From: Spirochaetota bacterium
Lineage (GTDB): Bacteria > Spirochaetota > JAGLSM01
Length of the DNA stretch: 9,181 nucleotides
Assembly (NCBI GenBank): GCA_023135745.1
Contig: JAGLSM010000052.1
Location: 1 to 9,181, forward strand
Direction of reading: 5' to 3'
Both the position numbers and the translations under genes were made by a program. The first letter of the stretch is position 1; each line of letters begins with the position of its first letter. The notes beneath the pieces are model-generated. The model was not told the DNA's origin. It did no database searches and saw only the letters and a program-made list of their open reading frames with translations. This document shows positions 1 to 5,213 of this stretch, piece by piece.

Positions 1-16
1 CTTGATTATTTTTCAT
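1..16 (-). CDS. Start of an unidentified leftward gene, cut by the left edge
   Basis: Read on the minus strand, bases 16 to 14 are ATG, followed by AAA AAT AAT CAA, giving an N-terminus M-K-N-N-Q before the window ends. A good Shine-Dalgarno sequence, AAGGAG (bases 31-26), lies 9 bases upstream. An earlier ATG at 24-22 runs into a stop after three codons, so 16 is the better start. Nothing can be said about the product. The gene is divergent from the HTH regulator at 230, so the two could share regulation, as often happens with small XRE regulators and their divergent targets. That is inference only. Confidence 0.5.
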
Positions 17-229
17 AAAGACATTCTCCTTTTTTCTTTAATAACCTTTAATAAAAGAAATAGAATTGCTAATTTTTCAACCGTTTTCCTCCAATGGGCT
101 TTCAATATAGCTATATTAGCATATTTTATGCTTTTTTGGCAAGCTTAAAAATTAAATATATAATGTAAATAAAATGGATAATATTTATATATATCTTTTA
201 TTGTATATATATTATATTATATTATATAC
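17..229. other. Divergent intergenic region upstream of the HTH gene
   Basis: This gene-free stretch separates the leftward edge gene from the rightward HTH regulator. Besides the rightward promoter and the inverted repeat listed separately, it has a perfect 14-base palindrome AATATAGCTATATT (104-117). Directly next to it is a short hairpin AGCATA-TTT-TATGCT (118-132) that runs into a T tract. The sequence CTTTAATAA occurs twice near 37-57. I see no convincing promoter for the leftward gene; the best candidate on the minus strand is a weak TTGAAA with an 18-base spacer to TTTTAT. No reading frame of note is present. Confidence 0.5.
136..164 (+). promoter_or_regulatory. Sigma70-type promoter for the HTH regulator
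   Basis: The sequence shows TTGGCA (136-141), a 17-base spacer and a consensus TATAAT (159-164). Transcription would be expected to start near 171, giving a 5' untranslated region of about 60 bases before the HTH start at 230. The match is five of six at -35 and six of six at -10 with optimal spacing. Chance matches are commoner in AT-rich DNA, which limits confidence. Confidence 0.65.
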
Positions 230-230
230 A
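202..230. promoter_or_regulatory. Inverted repeat over the HTH gene start, possible operator
   Basis: TGTATATA (202-209) and its exact reverse complement TATATACA (223-230) flank a 13-base TTA/TAT-rich centre. The last base of the right arm is the A of the HTH start codon. The site lies downstream of the predicted promoter, where a bound dimer or an RNA hairpin would block expression. Negative autoregulation by the small HTH protein is the natural guess, but nothing proves it. In DNA this rich in A and T, such a repeat could arise by chance. Confidence 0.4.
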
Positions 231-460
231 TGGAAAAAACAATTTATAATCTTGAATATAAAAAAATCATTAAAAAATTAAAACTTGCCCGTGTTGAAGC
301 TGAAATGAGCCAAGAGGAGGCTGGGAAGCATTTTGGAAGAGATAACACCTTTATTTCAAAAATTGAACGATATGATAGAAGACTTGATATAATGGAATTA
401 ATTAATATGGCTAGATTATATAAAAAACCTCTAAGTTTCTTTTTAAAGGACATTGATTAA
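230..460 (+). CDS. Small XRE-family helix-turn-helix regulator
   Basis: This 76-residue protein is almost entirely one HTH_3/XRE (Cro/C1-type) DNA-binding domain. After a short N-terminal lead, helices begin near K15 (KKLKLARVEAEMSQEEAG). The turn-recognition segment is around residues 32-48 (HFGRDNTFISKIERYDRR), and the closing helices end in LYKKPLSFFLKDID. The pattern FISKIE, then RRLD, then a tyrosine and PLxFF is typical of stand-alone regulators of about 75-80 residues. There is no effector or oligomerisation domain. The ATG at 230 has no Shine-Dalgarno sequence; the preceding bases are only A, T and one C. A start at the internal methionine near residue 26 would remove the first helix, so 230 is preferred. 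It may be poorly or unusually translated. No toxin gene follows it, so it is not an obvious antitoxin. The target is unknown; its own promoter or the divergent edge gene are candidates. Confidence 0.85.
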   Translation: MEKTIYNLEYKKIIKKLKLARVEAEMSQEEAGKHFGRDNTFISKIERYDRRLDIMELINMARLYKKPLSFFLKDID

Positions 461-503
461 CTTTTAAATTAAACTTTATAAAAAAGTGATTTGAACCAGC
501 ACT

Positions 504-547
504 TATCTTTCTTTTTAAAAGTTCTTTAGAAATAAAGATATTTTTTT
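504..547 (+). terminator. AU-rich terminator-like hairpin after the HTH gene
   Basis: Two overlapping pairings are possible. TATCTTT (504-510) pairs exactly with AAAGATA (534-540), directly followed by seven T residues (541-547). Alternatively TCTTTA (523-528) pairs with TAAAGA (533-538) around a GAAA tetraloop, followed by TA and the same T run. It lies 44-87 bases after the HTH stop and before the next promoter, the right place for a rho-independent terminator. The stems contain few G or C residues, so the strength is doubtful. Confidence 0.4.
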
Positions 548-613
548 CAACTACTTTAGTTAAAATATTTTGTATCTTTCCAAGCATTTTTTCAATATAG
601 AAAACTTTATTTA

Positions 614-647
614 CAGACAAGATTCAAATTTCATGTTATAATATAAC
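614..647 (+). promoter_or_regulatory. Probable promoter of the DUF362 gene with overlapping palindrome
   Basis: A consensus TATAAT (637-642) lies 17 bases after CAGACA (614-619), which matches four of six positions of TTGACA. Transcription would begin near 649, about 23 bases before the start codon at 672. The -10 box sits inside a 13-base inverted repeat, GTTATA-A-TATAAC (635-647), a possible operator. The -10 is good, the -35 is weak. Confidence 0.45.
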
Positions 648-671
648 AACAATCATAATTTGGGAGAATTC

Positions 672-1745
672 ATGCAAAGCAAAGTTTACTTAGCAGAAAT
701 AAATAATGATACATCTCAAGATGATAGAATTTCACTTTTTGACAAACTAATAGATTCAGTTGATTATACACCACGAATTAAAAATGGAAACCTAACCGCA
801 ATAAAAACACATTTTGGTGAACAAAAACAAGGTGATTATATCCAGCCCTGCTTTATCCACCCTATCGCTAAAAAGATAAAAGAACGCGGAGGAATTCCTT
901 TTCTCACTGAAACATCCGTACTTTATAAAAGTGTAAGGGACAACGCGCCTGGGCATACCATGCTTTCTCATGAACATGGTTTTGGAATTGATCAGGTTGG
1001 AATTCCGACAATCATGCTTGACGGTCTTAGAGGAAATAATGAGGAAGAAATTGAAATAAACGCGGAGTTGCTGAAGAAGGTAAAACTGGCTGCAGATATA
1101 TCTGCCTGCAGCCATCTGGTTATACTTACTCATGTAACAGGACATATAATCGCAGGTATGGGCGCAGCATTAAAAAATATGGGTATGGGCCTTTCTTCAA
1201 GGAAGGGTAAACTGCAACAGCATTCAGGAAACACTTTACAGGTTATGGATGAAAAATGCACAATCTGCGGAGCATGTTTTAACTATTGCCCTGTAGACGC
1301 AATTACTCCGGAAGGTGAAAACGGAACGGCAATTATAGATGAAGGAATATGCATAGGCTGCGGTGAGTGTCTGGCTAGATGCAGATTTGATGCTATAAAA
1401 TTTGGATGGGATGCAGCAAGCAGCATTATTCAAAAAAGGATTGCGGAATATGCGCTGGGAGCCTATCTGCTCTCTAAAAAAAACATGGTCTTTTTTAATT
1501 TTCTTATCGATGTAACAAAAGACTGCGACTGCCTTGGAAAGTCACAAAAGGTAATTCCGGATATTGGAATACTTGCGTCTCTTGATCCTGTAGCAATTGA
1601 TATGGCATCACTGGATCTGATAAAAAAATACAATGGAAAAAGCCTGGAGGAAATGTCTTATAAAAGCTTTGATGCTTCAATTCAGATAAAACATGCGGAA
1701 AAAATAGGACTCGGCAGCAGCAATTATAAAATAATGAAAATATAG
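672..1745 (+). CDS. DUF362 protein with two [4Fe-4S] ferredoxin motifs (COG2768-like)
   Basis: This 357-residue protein matches the uncharacterised Fe-S proteins of the DUF362 family. The family is split by an inserted ferredoxin domain. The N-terminal part carries the conserved IKTHFGE stretch (about residues 44-50), a GIPFLTETSVLY segment and HVTGHIIAGMGAALKNMGMGL. The insert holds CTICGACFNYCP from C196 and CIGCGECLARCRF from C227. Each is CxxCxxCxxxC, enough for two [4Fe-4S] clusters; the second lacks the usual proline after its last cysteine. The C-terminal part contains ASLDPVAIDMASLDLI, also typical. No signal peptide or membrane segment is visible, so it is probably cytoplasmic. The family's role is not settled; electron transfer to an unknown partner is the usual assumption. 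ATG at 672 is chosen because GGGAG (662-666) lies 5 bases upstream. The longer TTG start at 660 would overlap that ribosome-binding site. It ends 3 bases from the convergent methyltransferase gene. Confidence 0.85.
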   Translation: MQSKVYLAEINNDTSQDDRISLFDKLIDSVDYTPRIKNGNLTAIKTHFGEQKQGDYIQPCFIHPIAKKIKERGGIPFLTETSVLYKSVRDNAPGHTMLSHEHGFGIDQVGIPTIMLDGLRGNNEEEIEINAELLKKVKLAADISACSHLVILTHVTGHIIAGMGAALKNMGMGLSSRKGKLQQHSGNTLQVMDEKCTICGACFNYCPVDAITPEGENGTAIIDEGICIGCGECLARCRFDAIKFGWDAASSIIQKRIAEYALGAYLLSKKNMVFFNFLIDVTKDCDCLGKSQKVIPDIGILASLDPVAIDMASLDLIKKYNGKSLEEMSYKSFDASIQIKHAEKIGLGSSNYKIMKI

Positions 1746-1748
1746 CTT

Positions 1749-2603
1749 CTATCTGGTTTTCAGAACCGCTGCATCCTCCCATTGACTCCTTGCTTCATAA
1801 GAAAACATACCAAAGGATACCCCGACATTAAAAGAATTCTTTTTACCAAACATCGGTATATGTATTATCTCGTCAGCCTCTTCAAGAACATTTTCCATGA
1901 CGCCGAATTCCTCATTGCCAAGAACAACCGCTGCCGGAAAACTGAATTTATGTTTAAATAATGATTTGCTTCCCTCTACCGTCTCCATCACATATACCTT
2001 TTTGCCTTCTTTCTTTAATCTTTTTATTTCATCAATCAAATCATCCTTTTTTTCCCAATCTGTATATTCATCCGAACCCATTGCCGTCTTTTTTACTTTT
2101 GGATTATCCGGAGTTGGAGTTATTCCGGTCATAAGAATTTTTTCAATTCCCATACCGTCACATGTCCTCAAGACAGCCCCGACATTAAAAGCTGATCTTA
2201 GATTATCCATAACAACAGTACATGGAAATGTTTTGACTGATGATCCAGGCGAATCAGTATTTTTTATTTTAAAACGATGTTCTCCAACCGGAAGCCCGCT
2301 AAAATCTGCAATCAAATAATATAAATTATTTATATCCTGAAAAAGTGTTTTACCTGAAACACCATTATTAAGACTGGTATAAATTTTTTCCAGACGTTCT
2401 TTCCATCCTGAAACATAGCCAAGCATACGCCCGCCGCTCTGTGCAAAATCAAGGTAAGAACGACACCGGTCAAAACATCCCTTAAGATAATTCATTGAAT
2501 CATCACCTTCATGAATCCTGCGCTGAGCAGAATCAAGTTCAAGAGCAATCTTTCTTGCCATGTTGCGTTCAGTAAATGTCAAAAACTTAAATTTAGGATA
2601 CAT
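1749..2603 (-). CDS. TrmH/SpoU-family RNA 2'-O-methyltransferase
   Basis: This 284-residue protein has a C-terminal SPOUT (trefoil-knot) methyltransferase domain with all three family motifs. Motif 1 is NLRSAFNVGAVLRTCD from N134, with the catalytic-type arginine R146. Motif 2 is VLGNEEFGV around N230-E231. Motif 3 is IPMFGKKNSFNVGVSFGMFSYE around N259. It should transfer a methyl group from S-adenosylmethionine to a ribose 2'-OH in tRNA or rRNA, as a cytoplasmic dimer. The target cannot be read from the sequence. The N-terminal ~120 residues are charged and helical and do not look like the common SpoU substrate-binding (L30e-like) domain, so specificity may differ from TrmH, RlmB or TrmL. 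A GGAGG (2611-2607) lies only 3 bases before ATG at 2603. That is tight, but no better start exists nearby. It is convergent with the DUF362 gene and divergent from the radical SAM gene. Confidence 0.88.
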   Translation of the reverse strand: MYPKFKFLTFTERNMARKIALELDSAQRRIHEGDDSMNYLKGCFDRCRSYLDFAQSGGRMLGYVSGWKERLEKIYTSLNNGVSGKTLFQDINNLYYLIADFSGLPVGEHRFKIKNTDSPGSSVKTFPCTVVMDNLRSAFNVGAVLRTCDGMGIEKILMTGITPTPDNPKVKKTAMGSDEYTDWEKKDDLIDEIKRLKKEGKKVYVMETVEGSKSLFKHKFSFPAAVVLGNEEFGVMENVLEEADEIIHIPMFGKKNSFNVGVSFGMFSYEARSQWEDAAVLKTR

Positions 2604-2616
2604 ATTCCTCCGATAA

Positions 2617-2640
2617 ATTTAAAAAGATATTTAAAAAGAT
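2617..2640. repeat. Exact 12-base tandem repeat in the divergent promoter region
   Basis: ATTTAAAAAGAT occurs twice head to tail (2617-2628 and 2629-2640), and the first bases of a third copy (ATT) follow. It lies between the divergent methyltransferase and radical SAM starts, just upstream of the methyltransferase ribosome-binding site. It could be a repeated protein-binding site or simple slippage in A-rich DNA. No clear promoter could be placed in this 94-base region on either strand. Confidence 0.5.
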
Positions 2641-2697
2641 ATTAAATTTTCTTCATCCAATGGTTATTTTTATTTAAAATAGTTTACAGGATATAAT

Positions 2698-3720
2698 ATG
2701 AAATACCTGTTTGGTCCAATACCATCAAGAAGACTTGGTCAATCTCTTGGTCTGGATTTAATCCCAAATAAGACTTGTACTCATGATTGTGTTTATTGTG
2801 AATGCGGACCAACTACTAATAAAACAATTCAAAGAAAACCTTATATACCCGGAAATCTTATTCTTGATGAACTTGATGATTACTTGAAAAAAAACAAAAA
2901 TCCGGATTATATCACTTTTGGAGGATCTGGCGAACCTCTTTTAAACAGCGATATTGGCTTTGTTGCGTCTGAAATAAAAAAAAGACATAAAGACATTAAG
3001 ATAGCCTTATTGACAAATTCATCGCTGCTGTATAAAAAAGAAGTACATCAAGATATACTTATCTTTGATATAGTCCTGCCATCTCTTGATGCAGTTTTTG
3101 ATTCAACACTAATTAAAATAAACAAACCTGATCACGAAATTGATGCACAAACCATTATTCAGGGTTTAATAAGTTTTAGAAAAGAATTTACAAACAAAAT
3201 TTGGTTAGAAGTATTTATTCTTCCGGGAATCAACGATTCAATTTCTGAGCTGGAAGAATTCAAGAAAGTAATCAATGAAATATCTCCCGATAGACTTCAA
3301 TTGAATTCCCTTGACCGCCCCGGCAGTATTAACCTCACAACACCAGCTTCGTATGACAGACTTATTGAAATAAAACAGTTTTTTAATTACAAAAACACAG
3401 ATATAATTACAAGAGCTGAAATAAATAACAGTAAAAGAACAGCCGGTAAAACACATTTTGATTCTATCATCGAAACAATAAAACGCAGACCATGTACAAT
3501 AAATGACATGATGGCTATTTCGGGAGAAAAAGAAAAAACGATAGTGAGTATAATTAATGAAATGATCAATCAGGATAAAATCATTGAAATCAGGAATAAT
3601 CAGGAAGTATTTTATAAATTTAAAGATCAAGAATCCTGGAAACCGTCTTTATTGACACCTGAGAGAGTCAATAGTCATATTATGAAATTTTTCCATCAAA
3701 CCTTCCTGATTCATCTGTGA
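2698..3720 (+). CDS. Radical SAM protein, COG0731 type, with C-terminal winged helix
   Basis: This 340-residue protein opens with YLFGPIPSRRLGQSLGLDL, a signature of bacterial COG0731 radical SAM proteins (relatives of wyosine-forming Fe-S oxidoreductases). The cluster motif is C27-x3-C31-x2-C34, in CTHDCVYCECG, which binds the [4Fe-4S] that cleaves S-adenosylmethionine. A GGSGEPLL stretch (G75-L82) is the SAM-binding GGE-like motif. LEVFILPGIND (about residues 165-175) lies in a later barrel strand. Residues about 255-310 (IIETIKRRPCTINDMMAISG onward) look like a winged helix, which family members often carry. The substrate is unknown; bacteria do not generally make wyosine, so the COG name should not be read as a function. 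ATG at 2698 has AGG at 2688-2690, 7 bases upstream. The last 23 residues and stop are encoded antisense to the end of malQ. The fold probably ends near residue 312, so this tail may be a recent extension. Confidence 0.85.
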   Translation: MKYLFGPIPSRRLGQSLGLDLIPNKTCTHDCVYCECGPTTNKTIQRKPYIPGNLILDELDDYLKKNKNPDYITFGGSGEPLLNSDIGFVASEIKKRHKDIKIALLTNSSLLYKKEVHQDILIFDIVLPSLDAVFDSTLIKINKPDHEIDAQTIIQGLISFRKEFTNKIWLEVFILPGINDSISELEEFKKVINEISPDRLQLNSLDRPGSINLTTPASYDRLIEIKQFFNYKNTDIITRAEINNSKRTAGKTHFDSIIETIKRRPCTINDMMAISGEKEKTIVSIINEMINQDKIIEIRNNQEVFYKFKDQESWKPSLLTPERVNSHIMKFFHQTFLIHL

Positions 3721-5205
3721 AATATCAGAAAGCCTCCATGACCAATTATGAGAGCCGAGTGTTCCCGGAGTATTTAACCTGCTTTCAGCGTCTAAGGCAA
3801 GAAGATCCTGTATAGCAACTAATACCATATTGGCATCAGAGTCCCAAATTTTTTCCAGTGCTGACCAAAGGAGTCCGCTGCCCTGGGTTTCATTAAGATA
3901 ATATTTTAAATTGTTAATTTGATTTTCATTTAATGAATCCAGCCAACCAATAAATGTATCATTATCATGAGTCCCCAGATAGGCAACACAGTTTTTTTCA
4001 TAATTTTCCGGCAAATATTTATGAACCTTGAAGGGATATTTAACAAGCTCTATTTCAAATGCATCTTCACCCCATGGAGCAAATTCCAAAATCTTCATAC
4101 CCGGGAGATTAAAGTCATTTCTCAATTTGTCTACATCCGGAGTAATGAGGCCCAAATCTTCCGCGACAATTGGTAACTCATCAGAAAATTCCCCGGCTAA
4201 CACATCAAAGAAATCTTCTCCCGGCCCATCTACCCATTTTCCATTTATAGCAGTTTCTTCTCCCGCGCCAACTTCCCAGTATTGCGCAAATCCGCGGAAA
4301 TGATCTATCCTTATAATATCAACATAATCCAATAAATTTTTTATGCGCCTGATCCACCATGAATAGTCTCGTTGCTTCATCATCTCCCAATTGTAAAGGG
4401 GGTTTCCCCATAACTGTCCGGTAACTGAAAAGTAATCGGGAGGAACACCTGCTACACAAGTAGTCGCTCCGGTACTATCAAGAAAAAATAAATCCTGATT
4501 TGCCCAAACATCCGCAGAATCATATGCAACAAAAATCGGAGCATCTCCGATAATCCTTATGGAGTAATCTGAAGCATATTTCTTAAAATTATGCCATTGC
4601 ACATTAAAAATCCATTGCACATAACAATGAAACTCGAAATTTTCTCTTGATACCATCCCTATCATTTTATTAAAACTTGTATAGTTCTTTAGTTCAAGAG
4701 GCCACTCATTCCACAATTTGCCTTCCTGGTCCTCTTTTATTGTCATAAAAAGAGCATAATCATTAAGCCATGAGGAATTATTAGTACAAAATTTCTTAAA
4801 AGAAGACTTTCTCTTGTTTTTTGAAGACTTTAAAAAATTGTCATAAGCAAGTCTCAATACAGGTAGTTTGTTTTTAAATAACCATCCAAAATCAACCTTT
4901 TCCAGACTTGATTCAGGAGGCTTATAAGCATCAAGATCATCTTCAGAAAGATCTCCGGATTCCTTTAAAAGCGGTAGATCTATTAAATATGGATTACATG
5001 CAAACGCGGAAAAACTGGCATAAGGAGAATCTCCATAACCGGTGGGATTTAACGGCAACACCTGAAGAAGCTTTTGTCCGCTCTTTGACATCCAATCTAA
5101 AACAGAGTAAGCTTCTTCTCCAAGTGTACCTATAGCATCATGTTTATTTGGAAAACAGGTAGGATGAAATAAAAGACCACTATACCTTTTTTCTGCAGAA
5201 CGCAT
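3649..5205 (-). CDS. malQ: 4-alpha-glucanotransferase (amylomaltase, GH77)
   Basis: This 518-residue protein is a full-length GH77 amylomaltase, which moves alpha-1,4-glucan segments between maltodextrins and releases glucose in glycogen and maltodextrin metabolism in the cytoplasm. The start RYSGLLFHPTCFPNKHDAIGTLG matches the family N-terminus (usually GLLLHPTSLP followed by GIGDLG). LQVLPLNPTGYGDSPYASFSAFACNPYLI is the classic substrate-site block. The three catalytic acids are visible: nucleophile D301 in IIRIDHFRGF, acid/base E349 in VAEDLGLITPDV, and stabilising D414 in LGTHDNDTFIGW. The C-terminal NWSWRL is also conserved. No N-terminal carbohydrate-binding extension is present. The ATG at 5205 has no clear Shine-Dalgarno sequence and comes 8 bases after the stop of the PEP carboxykinase-like gene, so translational coupling within one operon is likely. 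Its 3' end overlaps the radical SAM gene by 72 bases. Confidence 0.96.
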   Translation of the reverse strand: MRSAEKRYSGLLFHPTCFPNKHDAIGTLGEEAYSVLDWMSKSGQKLLQVLPLNPTGYGDSPYASFSAFACNPYLIDLPLLKESGDLSEDDLDAYKPPESSLEKVDFGWLFKNKLPVLRLAYDNFLKSSKNKRKSSFKKFCTNNSSWLNDYALFMTIKEDQEGKLWNEWPLELKNYTSFNKMIGMVSRENFEFHCYVQWIFNVQWHNFKKYASDYSIRIIGDAPIFVAYDSADVWANQDLFFLDSTGATTCVAGVPPDYFSVTGQLWGNPLYNWEMMKQRDYSWWIRRIKNLLDYVDIIRIDHFRGFAQYWEVGAGEETAINGKWVDGPGEDFFDVLAGEFSDELPIVAEDLGLITPDVDKLRNDFNLPGMKILEFAPWGEDAFEIELVKYPFKVHKYLPENYEKNCVAYLGTHDNDTFIGWLDSLNENQINNLKYYLNETQGSGLLWSALEKIWDSDANMVLVAIQDLLALDAESRLNTPGTLGSHNWSWRLSDISQMNQEGLMEKFHNMTIDSLRCQ

Positions 5206-5213
5206 GCTGTTAT

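Noticed and set aside
118..137. Hairpin AGCATA-TTT-TATGCT with a T run as a rightward terminator
   Set aside because: The upstream gene runs leftward, so there is no rightward transcript to stop here. The T run overlaps the -35 box of the HTH promoter, and the stem is short and AT-rich.
230..460. HTH gene as the antitoxin of a toxin-antitoxin pair
   Set aside because: No small gene follows in the same direction before the terminator-like hairpin and the next promoter. The only possible partner is the unseen divergent gene at the left edge.
411..620. Leftward 69-residue open frame overlapping the end of the HTH gene
   Set aside because: It begins with TTG, has no ribosome-binding site at that or the next internal ATG, overlaps the HTH gene antisense, and the protein resembles nothing I recognise. 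AT-rich DNA gives such frames by chance.
660..671. TTG start giving the DUF362 protein four more residues
   Set aside because: The GGGAG ribosome-binding site at 662-666 lies inside this extension and is well placed for the ATG at 672.
1897..2319. Rightward 140-residue open frame inside the methyltransferase gene
   Set aside because: It is antisense to a gene with clear SPOUT motifs and shows no family motif of its own.
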